Shown: in pieces, positions 17,032-25,253 of the stretch | How the letters are laid out: each line of letters opens with the position of its first letter | Position numbering within the stretch: the first letter of the stretch is position 1 | Assembly (NCBI GenBank): GCA_031292035.1 | Contig: JARLHX010000125.1 | Location: forward strand, 11,763 to 75,762 | DNA length: 64,000 nucleotides | Direction of reading: 5' to 3' | From: Negativicutes bacterium | GTDB lineage: Bacteria > Bacillota_C > Negativicutes > Sporomusales_B > JARLHX01 | Made by a program: the position numbers and the translations under genes | The notes under the pieces: model-generated | What the model was told of the DNA's origin: nothing | Database searches by the model: none | Seen by the model: only the letters and a program-made list of their open reading frames with translations

Positions 17032-18207
17032 GTGCGAAAAATACCGGTACCATGGACAAGTCCCGGGGAAGCGGTCTTATATATTGTCATCATCTTGTTT
17101 GTCATCGGCACTGTCAATGTTTTCAGCGCCAGTTTCGTGATGGCCGGTCAGCTTTTGCAGGACAGCTATTTTTTTCTTAAAAAGCACTTGATATCATTTT
17201 TCATTGGGATCATCTGCCTTGGGATCGCAGCCAAAATCGATTATCGCAGGTTGCCGCGATTTTTGCCGCTTTTGGTCTTGGCGGTGTTCGCGATGCTGAT
17301 TGCCGTCCATTTTGGCGGAGTTGACGCCAACGGTGCCAAGCGTTGGCTGAGGATCGGCATTACCTTTCAACCGTCCGAGATCGCCAAGCTGGCGGCGATT
17401 ATCATGACTGCCACCTATCTCGGTCCGCGCATCGACCGCAACCGGCCGGTAAGTCTATTTTCCTGGCCGGTTGCGCTTACCGGTCTAATGGGAGTATTGG
17501 TGCTCAGACAACCGGACATGGGAACTGCGGTGGTGATCATGGCGATGTGTCTGGCGCTTTATTTGCCTAGCGGTATCGCCAAACAGCAAGTTTACGGCCT
17601 GCTGTTTGTTGCCGCCGGCTGTACCGTGTATTTAGTGTATGCCGCCGCTTACCGGGCGGAGCGGATTTTGGCGTGGCTCAATCCTTGGGCCTATCAGCAG
17701 ACAAGCGGCTATCAGGCTGTACAGTCACTTTTAGCCATTGGTTCCGGCGGCTTTTTCGGTACCGGGCTCGGCAAAGGGGCCAGTAAGTTTCACTATCTGC
17801 CGGAGGCACACACCGATTTTGCTTTTGCGGTTTTGTGTCAGGAGATGGGATTTATCGGAGCGGTCCTGGTGCTTTTTTTGTTTGCATTGCTGGCTTGGTA
17901 TGGCATCAAGATAGCCCTTCGCGCTTCTGACGGGTTGGGGACAATACTGGCGACAGGGGTAACTTTTCTGGTGGTGGGACAGGCGGTAGGCAATATCGCT
18001 ATGGTTACCGGGCTATTGCCGGTGACCGGCATTCCGTTACCGTTTATCAGCTTTGGTGGGACATCCCTGATTGTCAATATGATTGCCATCGGATTACTTA
18101 TAAATGTCGACCGGCGGTCAGGCGCCGGCAGTGACCGCGGCGAAACGCCCCGGGAAAGGACCGCCTCCGGCCGGCTAAAGCTGGTAAACCGTACCACTGA
18201 TAAATGA
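17032..18207 (+). CDS. FtsW/RodA/SpoVE-family peptidoglycan polymerase (SEDS)
   Basis: A 391-residue integral membrane protein with about ten helices, polymerising lipid II into glycan strands together with a class B PBP. Signature segments are GAKRWLRIG, FQPSEIAKLA, QPDMGTA, YLPEAHTDFAFAVLCQE and the late PLPFISFGGTS. The motifs place it nearer FtsW/SpoVE than RodA, but division, elongation and sporulation roles cannot be told apart from sequence alone. GTG start behind AAGGAGG. The tail of about 30 residues is charged and cytoplasmic. Confidence 0.92.
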   Translation: MRKIPVPWTSPGEAVLYIVIILFVIGTVNVFSASFVMAGQLLQDSYFFLKKHLISFFIGIICLGIAAKIDYRRLPRFLPLLVLAVFAMLIAVHFGGVDANGAKRWLRIGITFQPSEIAKLAAIIMTATYLGPRIDRNRPVSLFSWPVALTGLMGVLVLRQPDMGTAVVIMAMCLALYLPSGIAKQQVYGLLFVAAGCTVYLVYAAAYRAERILAWLNPWAYQQTSGYQAVQSLLAIGSGGFFGTGLGKGASKFHYLPEAHTDFAFAVLCQEMGFIGAVLVLFLFALLAWYGIKIALRASDGLGTILATGVTFLVVGQAVGNIAMVTGLLPVTGIPLPFISFGGTSLIVNMIAIGLLINVDRRSGAGSDRGETPRERTASGRLKLVNRTTDK

Positions 18208-18274
18208 AGGTTAGCTCCGCTCCGGACTGGCAATAATGATGGTAGGCCAGAAAAGGGGAAGGGAGTGAGCCGGG

Positions 18275-18556
18275 GTGGTGTTGTTGATTCGAATGGGGGC
18301 TTATTTGCTGAGCGGGCTATTGCTCTGGCAAGTGGTCGAGGGTGGCTCGGGAATGACAGGCGATTTTGCTGCAGGCAGGCATCTGTTCCTTGACCCCGAG
18401 CATGGCATGATATTCGGGGTGTGCGCCGGGTTTGCCAATTATAGTGGTATCGACATTAGTTTTATTCGGCTGCTGTGGGCCCTAGTCGCGATTTATCGCG
18501 GCGTGGGTGTCGGCCTTTACATTTTGGCATTCTTGATTTTGCCAATGCCTTCTTGA
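18275..18556 (+). CDS. PspC-domain membrane protein
   Basis: A 93-residue protein. An N-terminal hydrophobic helix (about 3-22) precedes a PspC domain: GMIFGVCAGFANYSGIDISF followed by a second membrane helix ending LYILAFLILP. PspC-type proteins sense envelope stress or act as small membrane regulators. GTG start with GGGAG about nine bases upstream. Located after the SEDS gene and closed by a terminator. Confidence 0.8.
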   Translation: MVLLIRMGAYLLSGLLLWQVVEGGSGMTGDFAAGRHLFLDPEHGMIFGVCAGFANYSGIDISFIRLLWALVAIYRGVGVGLYILAFLILPMPS

Positions 18557-18572
18557 AAAAATGGTTTTTAGG

Positions 18573-18603
18573 GTCTGACCCGTTGTGGTCAGACTATTTT
18601 TAT
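18573..18603 (+). terminator. Rho-independent terminator after the PspC gene
   Basis: An 8-bp stem GTCTGACC/GGTCAGAC, a six-base loop and TATTTTTATT. Confidence 0.8.
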
Positions 18604-18672
18604 TGTCTGGTGACATTATGAGTCTAATTCACATAAAATAAATTAGGTTAACTGTAAAGGAGGCTGACTTGT

Positions 18673-18930
18673 TTGAGAAACGCGAGATATCCTCAGTGGA
18701 AGGGCGACGGCATGGAAGAAATGATGGCGATGCCGGAAGATAAAATGATGCCTATGGATGAGTTTATGGCCGCGCCTGTGGCTGAGAACGTCATGGCTGG
18801 ACAGCTCGAGGTGCTGGCCCATTCCTATGTGCCTTGGCAGTGTTACCGGCAGGCATTTTCACCCCGCGAGGCACTCAAAAAAGGTACGCTGTTTCCTGAA
18901 CTTTGGGGCGTATATCCCATACCGAAATAA
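18673..18930 (+). CDS. cotJA: spore coat-associated protein CotJA
   Basis: An 85-residue member of the CotJA family, the first gene of the cotJ operon expressed in the mother cell during sporulation. The characteristic C-terminal half is present: LAHSYVPWQCYRQAFSPREA followed by GTLFPELWGVYPIP. The N-terminal part is Met-rich (MMAMPEDKMMPMDEF), as is common in this family. TTG start with AAAGGAGG nine bases upstream. Followed 14 bp later by cotJB. Confidence 0.92.
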   Translation: MRNARYPQWKGDGMEEMMAMPEDKMMPMDEFMAAPVAENVMAGQLEVLAHSYVPWQCYRQAFSPREALKKGTLFPELWGVYPIPK

Positions 18931-18944
18931 CGGAGGTGAATTTC

Positions 18945-19202
18945 GTGGAATTTGAAAACCCCATGGGTTTGCTCAAAAATATTCAAGAGATGGAATTCGT
19001 TGCGGTTGAACTAAATTTATATTTGGATACCCATCCGTGCGATGAGGCAGCGGTCAATGATTATAATTGTGCGGTAGAAGCCTTGAAAAAATTGAAAAAA
19101 GAATATGTAGCCTGTTTCGGCCCGCTGTTTAACTTCGGGTGGGGTGGGTATTCCCAGGCTCCATGGCAGTGGGCCAAGGGACCCTGGCCCTGGGAACTAT
19201 AA
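18945..19202 (+). CDS. cotJB: spore coat protein CotJB
   Basis: An 85-residue CotJB protein with the family pattern LLKNIQEMEFVAVELNLYLD-THP near the N-terminus and a central helix (EALKKLKKEYVACFGPLFNF). The C-terminus is Trp/Pro-rich and ends WAKGPWPWEL. The GTG at 18945 is chosen because GGAGGTG lies six bases before it; a longer open frame starting at 18903 would overlap cotJA and has no such site. Confidence 0.92.
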   Translation: MEFENPMGLLKNIQEMEFVAVELNLYLDTHPCDEAAVNDYNCAVEALKKLKKEYVACFGPLFNFGWGGYSQAPWQWAKGPWPWEL

Positions 19203-19217
19203 ATTGATAAGGGAGCA

Positions 19218-19820
19218 ATGAGCATGTGGATATATGAAAAGAAACTGGAACATCCCGTGCGGGTCACATGTCCTGACGTAAAATTCGCAAAAATGGTCAT
19301 AACCCAGTATGGGGGTCCTGACGGCGAGTTGGGGGCATCGCTACGGTATATCAACCAGCGTTACAGCATGCCCACCGATATGGCGAAAGCCGTTTTAACC
19401 GATATTGGCACCGAAGAATTTGCTCATATGGAGATGATCGCCGCCCTCGTGCATAAACTGGTGGACGGTGCCTGCGCGGAAGATTTCAAAGCTGCCGGCT
19501 GGGAAGGGCAGTGGGCTCAGCATGGCCATGGCTTGTTCTGGACTGATGCCAACGGGGTACCCTGGTCAGCCAAATACATCGCCTGCCTGGGTGACCCCAT
19601 CGCCGATCTGACAGAAGACATGGCCGCCGAACAGAAGGCTAGGGTCACTTATGAACATCTTATTGCCGCCACCGACGACCCGCTGGCCAAGGCTACGCTG
19701 CGGTTTTTGTGGCAGCGGGAGGTCGTGCATTTCCAGCGCTTCGGCGAGACCTTAAACGATGTTCAAGAGTGGATGACCAAGAGTAAGCATATGTGGCATG
19801 GGCATAGGCCGGAGGCATAA
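19218..19820 (+). CDS. cotJC: spore coat protein CotJC (manganese-catalase-like)
   Basis: A 200-residue ferritin-like protein related to dimanganese catalases and incorporated in the spore coat. Carboxylate/His ligand motifs are visible: IGTEEFAHMEMIAAL near residue 70, EDMAAEQKARVTYEHL near 137 and WQREVVHFQRFGE near 166. Length matches CotJC. It completes the cotJABC operon. The last 110 bases are repeated, with mostly synonymous differences, at 23763-23878. Confidence 0.95.
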   Translation: MSMWIYEKKLEHPVRVTCPDVKFAKMVITQYGGPDGELGASLRYINQRYSMPTDMAKAVLTDIGTEEFAHMEMIAALVHKLVDGACAEDFKAAGWEGQWAQHGHGLFWTDANGVPWSAKYIACLGDPIADLTEDMAAEQKARVTYEHLIAATDDPLAKATLRFLWQREVVHFQRFGETLNDVQEWMTKSKHMWHGHRPEA

Positions 19821-19828
19821 GAATAGGG
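19711..19828 (+). repeat. direct repeat, left copy (cotJC 3' end)
   Basis: The final part of cotJC through AAGAATAGG. The right copy lies at 23763-23880 in the same orientation. By eye there are about 11 differences, nearly all in the last third and mostly at synonymous positions. Confidence 0.85.
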
Positions 19829-19831
19829 AAC

Positions 19832-19862
19832 AAAAAGGAAGCCGGACTAGGCTTCTTTTTTG
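19832..19862 (+). terminator. Rho-independent terminator of the cotJ operon
   Basis: Stem AAAAAGGAAGCC/GGCTTCTTTTTT with one wobble pair and a six-base loop, ending in a T run. Confidence 0.85.
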
Positions 19863-20217
19863 TTTGCTTTGCTGTAATGACCCATCGGAAGCGGCACAGG
19901 CTTTGCTTTTTGTCCGTTTTCTCGGGTACATACCCGTGCTAGGATCCGGAACAAGAATTGACTAGTGAAAATAGCAAAACAGGCAGGATAAACCGTTTTT
20001 AATTAAATTAATAACAAGCGGAATTTTCTTAATAAAATTAATATATTGCTAAATATTGCTAAATAGTATAAAATAAAAATAGTAGTTAGTTTAAATAAAT
20101 TAATTACGCGCTGGATCGGATGGAATGCATTATCGAAATAGGCATTTCGGATCGAACGGCCCTGCGATTAGGATAGATTTTCCATTAGAGCCTATAAAGA
20201 TGAAAAGGTGGTAAATT
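19863..20217. other. AT-rich intergenic region
   Basis: 355 bp, markedly AT-rich from about 19980 to 20105. It includes a tandem repeat of ATTGCTAAAT near 20045-20065. No gene or clear promoter is supported. It forms the left edge of the islet of small envelope genes. Confidence 0.5.
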
Positions 20218-20631
20218 ATGGAATTATTAATGCTTGGAGGGATATTGCTAAGCGTGGTCAGCATGTTCATTGCTTCAAGAAGAACTTCAACGGATGACTG
20301 TCTGCAACAAGCGTACATCATTAAGAGTTTGGTCCTTTCGTTCTTTGCGGTTGGTGCGTTTAGCGTCGGAAGGGGCTTGCTTGACGTGATGTTTGCCAAT
20401 ACATTGGCTACGGGTTACCTTACTATGGGTGGATGGATCTTCGCGGGACCACTCATATTGCTTTTTCTTTTTGGATTCAACCGCAGTCCGATTGTACAGA
20501 CCGCTTCTGATTGCACCCCGACAGCAGTGGATGTTAAAGCAGCTCGTTGGGCGAAACTTCAGGGGACGAGTTTACGAGAAAAAGCGGAGTTCCGTTTATT
20601 GGTGCGGGTAATCCAGGGTGGAATAAGTTGA
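20218..20631 (+). CDS. hypothetical membrane protein
   Basis: A 137-residue protein with three predicted membrane helices: about 3-19 (LMLGGILLSVVSMFIAS), 36-58 and 70-90 (GGWIFAGPLILLFLFGF). A basic cytoplasmic C-terminus of about 45 residues follows. ATG start with AAAGGTGG upstream. Not recognised. It opens a run of five same-strand genes for small membrane or exported proteins between two copies of the cotJC 3' end. Confidence 0.6.
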   Translation: MELLMLGGILLSVVSMFIASRRTSTDDCLQQAYIIKSLVLSFFAVGAFSVGRGLLDVMFANTLATGYLTMGGWIFAGPLILLFLFGFNRSPIVQTASDCTPTAVDVKAARWAKLQGTSLREKAEFRLLVRVIQGGIS

Positions 20632-20750
20632 AGATAGCTAAATGAAAGGCGCCTATCATGTCGGAATCCAAAAACATAAAATAGGTGCTTGCAATTTAAA
20701 ACTAAAAACGAAATCAGAAATACAACAATAACGCAAGGAGATTCAGAATA

Positions 20751-21677
20751 ATGAAAAGAATTAAATTTGGTCTATTACTGGCACTAAGCTTGATTATAGT
20801 GGGGATCACTAGTTTCGTTGGAGCGGCGGTTGCTCCTGAGGCCCCCGTCAATTTGACAACACCGCAATGGGTAGGTCATAATTTCGTGTTTCTGGCTCTG
20901 CCTGCCGACAAGCAGGCTGACGGCTACGGTATTTTTGCTACCGCCCAGGCTGCCAGGGGGTTTCAAGAAGACCGCTCGGTACGGCTTTCTTACCTCCAAA
21001 ATGTTGGAAAAATAGTTGCGGTTACGGATGTGACTACTTACACTGCGGGTGATAACAAGTATGATTATGTTATTTCCATGACTGAGATTAGCACAGGATA
21101 CAAGTATGTCGGGCGAACCATCCGGGGATCGCTGGAAGGAATAGCGCCGGTTGAGGACATCGCCAAGGCCCGGCTGCAATTTTTGGGTAAAACCATTTAT
21201 CCCAAGAGCCGCAGTTTGGAAGTAGCAAATGCCCAGCCTGGTGGCACCGATCCTACGGCAGTGACAATCCAAATCGGCTCAGCGGTGATTGTAACCGATG
21301 TATATGCCGGCATTCAGTCCCGGGAACCGATCTGGCTGATCGTCTCAGCGAACGGACAAAAGGCGATATTGCCGATTGCTTATAGCTGGACCAATCAGAC
21401 TGTGACGACCTGGACACAAACCCCGCCCTGGCAGATGGCGCTGTTCATGAACGATCCCCGAAACAGTCTCGGCTGGTCTACAGAGCTATGGAGCCAAATT
21501 GAATCAGGCGCAGTGCAGGAAGGGATGACCAAAGACCAAGTTAGGCTCAGTTGGGGTCCACCTAACCGTGTTGATCAAGGTATCACCGGGGCGGTTTGGG
21601 TTTACGGAACCAAAGTGCTCAAGTATACTGGCGATACACTGACAGCCATTGAAACAGTTGAAGGGCCTACTCCTTAG
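20751..21677 (+). CDS. exported protein with C-terminal SmpA/BamE-like domain
   Basis: A 308-residue secreted protein. Residues 1-26 are a signal peptide ending VGAAVA. The central 200 residues are beta-rich and not recognised. The last 55 residues (VQEGMTKDQVRLSWGPPNRV, then a VWVYG strand) match the SmpA/OmlA/BamE pattern, a small beta-alpha fold found in outer-membrane assembly lipoproteins and other exported proteins. Negativicutes have an outer membrane, so a role there is possible, but no lipobox is present. ATG follows GCAAGGAG. Confidence 0.7.
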   Translation: MKRIKFGLLLALSLIIVGITSFVGAAVAPEAPVNLTTPQWVGHNFVFLALPADKQADGYGIFATAQAARGFQEDRSVRLSYLQNVGKIVAVTDVTTYTAGDNKYDYVISMTEISTGYKYVGRTIRGSLEGIAPVEDIAKARLQFLGKTIYPKSRSLEVANAQPGGTDPTAVTIQIGSAVIVTDVYAGIQSREPIWLIVSANGQKAILPIAYSWTNQTVTTWTQTPPWQMALFMNDPRNSLGWSTELWSQIESGAVQEGMTKDQVRLSWGPPNRVDQGITGAVWVYGTKVLKYTGDTLTAIETVEGPTP

Positions 21678-21752
21678 GCTGCGGAAGCTGGCTGACAGAG
21701 GTAGCTAAAAGATTTCAACGATGCGATCCAGGCAAGATGAAGGATGATAAAT

Positions 21753-22325
21753 ATGCGCTTAAATAGGTTTATGAAAGCTTTTTCCCTATTGATTGTGTTG
21801 ATGTTTATGACTATTGCCGTGGTGAGTGCGGCCACTGTTGAAGAAAGGCGCCAGGCAATCCGCAATATAAACACCGAAACGCTGAGCGAAGTGTATGCTG
21901 CTCAGCCCAAGGCCAGAGGCGCTGTCACAAACGCGGCAGGATATGCCACGTTCACTATCACCGACGCTAAATTGATCTTTTTCGGCGGCGGGGGCGGTAA
22001 GGGAATGTCGGTAAATAACAATACCGGGCAAGAAGTCTTCATGGGGACAGGTGATGTGCAAGTCGGTTTTGGACTGGGGATAAAAAAGTACGAGGTGCTT
22101 TTTGTCTTTGGGACCGAAAAGGCCCTTTCTGATTTTGCCAATAATGGCTGGGAACTAGGCGGTCAGGCTACACTTGCCGCGACGGACAGTGTGAGTGGCG
22201 GGTCTTTAGAGGGCGCTGTTTCTGTGGGACCGGACATCTGGATGTATCAGGTGACCGACAAAGGGCTCGAAGCCAGCATAACGGTCAGAGGAATCCGCTA
22301 TTTCAAAGATAATGACTTGAACTAA
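21753..22325 (+). CDS. exported SYLF-domain (Ysc84-like) lipid-binding protein
   Basis: A 190-residue protein with a signal peptide (about 1-26, ending VSAA) followed by a SYLF/Ysc84 domain. The pattern includes AAGYATFTITDAKLIFFGGG, GKGMSV and GMGTGDVQVGFGLGIKKYE-like glycine-rich strands. SYLF domains bind phosphoinositides or other membrane lipids in eukaryotes; bacterial members are exported and uncharacterised. The ATG at 21753 is preferred over 21744 because GAAGG is then nine bases away rather than abutting. Confidence 0.78.
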   Translation: MRLNRFMKAFSLLIVLMFMTIAVVSAATVEERRQAIRNINTETLSEVYAAQPKARGAVTNAAGYATFTITDAKLIFFGGGGGKGMSVNNNTGQEVFMGTGDVQVGFGLGIKKYEVLFVFGTEKALSDFANNGWELGGQATLAATDSVSGGSLEGAVSVGPDIWMYQVTDKGLEASITVRGIRYFKDNDLN

Positions 22326-22431
22326 ACGGTATAGAACTTTATTCGCAAACAATGCGAAATTCGGTGGGGCATCGGGATTATGATAAACAAGAACGATAAC
22401 GATTAGAAGTGGGATAAAGGGGTAATGTATT

Positions 22432-22884
22432 GTGGGAAAAATAGCGAAGAATTTGATCATATGCTCATTGCTGATTGGTATTATGCAGTGTGTAGTAGGA
22501 ACATCAACAATTGGAGCTGCACAAAAGAACGATAATCAGGAGAAGCATGATCGGCAGGGTCAGCAGCAACAAGAGCAACAGCAGCGCGTTCAGCAGAACA
22601 ACGAACAGGAACGCCAGCGTCTTGAGAATGAACGGCGCGAACAAGAGACGAGAGATCGGCAGGCGAATGAACGTTGGCAAGAGCGGAATGATCAGCAGTG
22701 GCGGCAGGACAATGAGCGGCAAAATCGGCAGCGGGTAGAGAATGATCGACATGAGCAAGAGATGCAGCGGCATGAGAATGAACAATGGCAGGCGTGGAAT
22801 GATCGGCAGTGGCTGGAGAATCAGCGGCATGACAGCAGTATGATTCAGATTGAGATAGATGTGGCAGCCTTGTTCCAGATTTAA
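22432..22884 (+). CDS. exported Gln/Glu/Arg/Asn-rich low-complexity protein
   Basis: A 150-residue protein with a signal peptide (about 1-30, ending TIGAA). About 100 residues then consist almost only of Q, E, R, N, D, H and W, in loose repeats such as NDQQWRQDNERQ, ENDRHEQEMQRHENEQW and WNDRQWLENQRHD. The pattern predicts an extended highly charged coiled coil outside the cytoplasmic membrane, ending in a short hydrophobic segment (IQIEIDVAALFQI). GTG start with AAAGGGG upstream. Function unknown; it could be a periplasmic or envelope spacer. Confidence 0.65.
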   Translation: MGKIAKNLIICSLLIGIMQCVVGTSTIGAAQKNDNQEKHDRQGQQQQEQQQRVQQNNEQERQRLENERREQETRDRQANERWQERNDQQWRQDNERQNRQRVENDRHEQEMQRHENEQWQAWNDRQWLENQRHDSSMIQIEIDVAALFQI

Positions 22885-23199
22885 TTCAAATCGAGAAAAG
22901 CAAACAAAAAGCGTGGAGCTTTTTTGGTGGAAACAAATAGATCACTCCCCTGCTATCGAGATCAAGGATAAAACTTGTGACGCTTTTGGCGTATAGAACG
23001 AGGGAGTAAGAAGACTGAATATCTTTTTAGTAAGGCCTGGAAAAAGAGTAGTTCCATTGGACGCTTCCGTTCATAAGATTTACTTCAATCTGGATAGCAG
23101 GGTCGTTAGGGGGGCTTGTAGCCATGAAAAGCAGTAATGGGAGAACAGCAATGCATATTGGTAAGAAGGGTTTTCGGTTTTGAAGAGGGGTGGCTTTAG
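22885..23199. other. intergenic region, nothing convincing
   Basis: 315 bp without a supported gene. A minus-strand frame at 23027-23275 has a hydrophobic stretch but no ribosome-binding site, and it overlaps the start of the next plus-strand gene. Confidence 0.4.
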
Positions 23200-23736
23200 G
23201 TGGAGGCAATATTAAACGAATATCTTGGCTTGTTTGTAGTAGTACTACCTGTGGTAGTATCTGGGATTGTTGCATTAGCCGTCTGGTACTTTACCAACCG
23301 GGCCTTAGTATTAAAAAACCGTGATGACCGGCTTTCCCAATTTGCAAGAACATACAAAGAGTTGATTACGTCGGAGAGAATCAAGTTGTTCAATTTATCA
23401 CGGGAATCGATGGCCGAGTATTTGGCGAAAGCATTCTTTGTGGCCAAAAAAGCCGGATCGAATGAAGACGGCAAGGATGGTCTCTACAGCGAATTTCTTA
23501 AGGCAGGCTACCTGATCACATTGCTGTTGAATCAGCCTAAACATGAGAATCTGCTGACAGAGATGGACTTGTTAAATCATAATCTCGGTGATTTAATCTT
23601 GCTGGAACAAGTTGATGAAACTCACTTTAAGGAGACTATCGCAGTTATTAGTGCTTTTTCACGAAGCTGCCAGGCATTGCTCAAAGACGAGTGGCGATTT
23701 ATCGAATGTGAAGCAAACCCGCTTGATGGCAAATAA
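23200..23736 (+). CDS. hypothetical protein with one N-terminal membrane helix
   Basis: A 178-residue protein. Residues 8-30 form one membrane helix (LGLFVVVLPVVVSGIVALAV). A helical, charged cytoplasmic part of 145 residues follows, with coiled-coil-like segments (DRLSQFARTYKELITSERIK). GTG start preceded by GGTGGCTTTAG, a moderate site. Not recognised. It is the last gene before the cotJC 3' remnant. Confidence 0.6.
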   Translation: MEAILNEYLGLFVVVLPVVVSGIVALAVWYFTNRALVLKNRDDRLSQFARTYKELITSERIKLFNLSRESMAEYLAKAFFVAKKAGSNEDGKDGLYSEFLKAGYLITLLLNQPKHENLLTEMDLLNHNLGDLILLEQVDETHFKETIAVISAFSRSCQALLKDEWRFIECEANPLDGK

Positions 23737-23752
23737 GGGGGAACCTCAATGA

Positions 23753-23878
23753 GAATGCCGACGGCAGCGGGAGGTCGTGCGTTTCCAGCGCTTCGGCGAG
23801 ACCTTAAACGATGTTCAGGAGTGGATGACCAAGAGTAAGTATATGTGGCACGGCCATCGACCCGAGGAGAAAGAATAG
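23753..23878 (+). pseudogene. cotJC: orphan 3' fragment of a cotJC gene
   Basis: About 38 codons encode RQREVVRFQRFGETLND and VQEWMTKSKYMWHGHRPEE before a TAG stop. This matches the C-terminus of CotJC (WQREVVHFQRFGE...). A stop codon lies just upstream in this frame and there is no start, so it is not an expressed gene. Most differences from the intact copy are synonymous (CAT/CAC, GGG/GGC, AGG/CGA, CCG/CCC). The fragment therefore descends from a cotJC allele that was once under selection rather than from a fresh copy. Confidence 0.88.
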
Positions 23879-23880
23879 GA
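23763..23880 (+). repeat. direct repeat, right copy (cotJC 3' end)
   Basis: Partner of 19711-19828. The two copies bracket a 3.9-kb segment holding five small envelope or secreted genes. Confidence 0.85.
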
Positions 23881-23894
23881 TGACATAGGAAAAC

Positions 23895-23918
23895 AGCGGC
23901 AGAGGTCGCTTTTTTTTT
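23895..23918 (+). terminator. terminator downstream of the cotJC remnant
   Basis: A 6-bp stem AGCGGC/GTCGCT (one G-U), a four-base loop and eight T residues. It probably ended the original cotJ operon and now closes the islet. The following 230 bp up to mqnE show no gene. Confidence 0.75.
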
Positions 23919-24155
23919 GCCAGGCAGTACTTTTATCTTGCACCCAAAACAACAAGGAATTAAAAGGGCGAGCTTTTCGTTTTTTGTGCTGGCTCTATTG
24001 ATCTAAACATATTTTCCGGCGAGAATAGGAGGAGTAATTCGACTACTGCCGAATTGCAAGACGTGTTGACTTGAAAGCGAATGAAATCGAAAGCGGAGAC
24101 TCACTGTCGTGTAGCATGAAACGTAATAGAGAAACTTAGCTGAGGAGATGAAAGC

Positions 24156-25253
24156 TTGGATCAATTGGTTGTTATTGAGCAAAAGGTGAATAACGGTGAG
24201 CGTCTTACCAGGGAAGACGGATTATATTTGTTGGCATCAGACGAATTACTGCAGATCGGGGAATTGGCCCACCGCGTGAAACGCCGCAAAACAGGGGATA
24301 AAGTATTTTTTAATGTCAACAGGCATATTAATTTGACCAATGTTTGCCAGGCCCGCTGCAAACTTTGCGCTTTTGGCTGTGACGCCGATGCGCCGCAGGC
24401 TTATGTAATGGATAGGGACAAGGCATTGGCGATTGCCCGCGAAGCGGTCGCGCAGGCGCCGGAATTATCCGAATTCCACATCGTAAGCGCGCTCCATCCG
24501 GACAAGCCTTTTGAGTATTATGTCGATATTGTGCAAAGTATTCATAGTGAGTTCCCCGATTTGCATATTAAGGCTTTTACCGCGGTGGAAATAGTCCATT
24601 TTGCCAAAATATCCGGCAAGAGCATTGCTGATGTCCTGCGCGTTCTGCAAGAGGCCGGGTTGAAATCAATGCCTGGGGGCGGGGCGGAAATCCTGAATGA
24701 TCGCGTGCGGAGCCAAATTTGCGAAAAAAAAGCAACCACCGCCGAGTGGCTTGAGGTGATCCGCACAGCCCATAAAATGGGATTGCGCACGAATGCCACC
24801 ATTCTTTACGGCCATGTGGAGACACCGGAGGAGCGGATTGATCACTTGCTGACGTTGCGGGCTCTGCAGGATGAGACCGGTGGATTCCAGGCGTTCATTC
24901 CCTTGCCGTTTCATCCGGACAATACCGGTATGGCGCATATTAAAAGGACGACAGCCTGGGATGATTTAAAAATGCTGGCCGTCAGCCGTTTGATGCTGGA
25001 TAATTTCGATCATGTCAAAGGATTCTGGATTATGCTGACCGTTTCGGTTGCCCAGCTTTCCTTAGCTTTTGGGGTTGATGATTTGGACGGCACGGTGGTC
25101 GAAGAAAAAATTGTTCATTCCGCCGGGGCAAAAACAGCGCTCGGCATTTCCAAGTCGGACATCATCACCCTTATCCGCGAAACCGGGCATACACCAGTGG
25201 AACGCGATACCTTGTATGGTGAAGTCCAGGTTTATGAGGAGGGGGACAATTAA
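24156..25253 (+). CDS. mqnE: aminofutalosine synthase (radical SAM)
   Basis: A 365-residue radical SAM enzyme that joins 3-(1-carboxyvinyloxy)benzoate and SAM to give 6-amino-6-deoxyfutalosine in the futalosine route to menaquinone. The CxxxCxxC cluster is Cys64, Cys68 and Cys71 (NVCQARCKLCAFG), in a NRHINLTN context. It also has the family block SMPGGGAEILNDRVR and ends GHTPVERDTLYG, as MqnE proteins do. TTG start with GAGGAG upstream. It overlaps mqnA by one base. Confidence 0.93.
   Translation: MDQLVVIEQKVNNGERLTREDGLYLLASDELLQIGELAHRVKRRKTGDKVFFNVNRHINLTNVCQARCKLCAFGCDADAPQAYVMDRDKALAIAREAVAQAPELSEFHIVSALHPDKPFEYYVDIVQSIHSEFPDLHIKAFTAVEIVHFAKISGKSIADVLRVLQEAGLKSMPGGGAEILNDRVRSQICEKKATTAEWLEVIRTAHKMGLRTNATILYGHVETPEERIDHLLTLRALQDETGGFQAFIPLPFHPDNTGMAHIKRTTAWDDLKMLAVSRLMLDNFDHVKGFWIMLTVSVAQLSLAFGVDDLDGTVVEEKIVHSAGAKTALGISKSDIITLIRETGHTPVERDTLYGEVQVYEEGDN

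Noticed and set aside
22600..22830. Short tandem-like repeats considered as a CRISPR or satellite array
   Set aside because: Repeats are irregular and in frame with the Q/E/R/N-rich protein; no constant repeat with variable spacers.
23027..23275. Minus-strand frame with a hydrophobic stretch
   Set aside because: It overlaps the start of the plus-strand gene at 23200, has no ribosome-binding site, and a start placed to give a signal peptide is missing.
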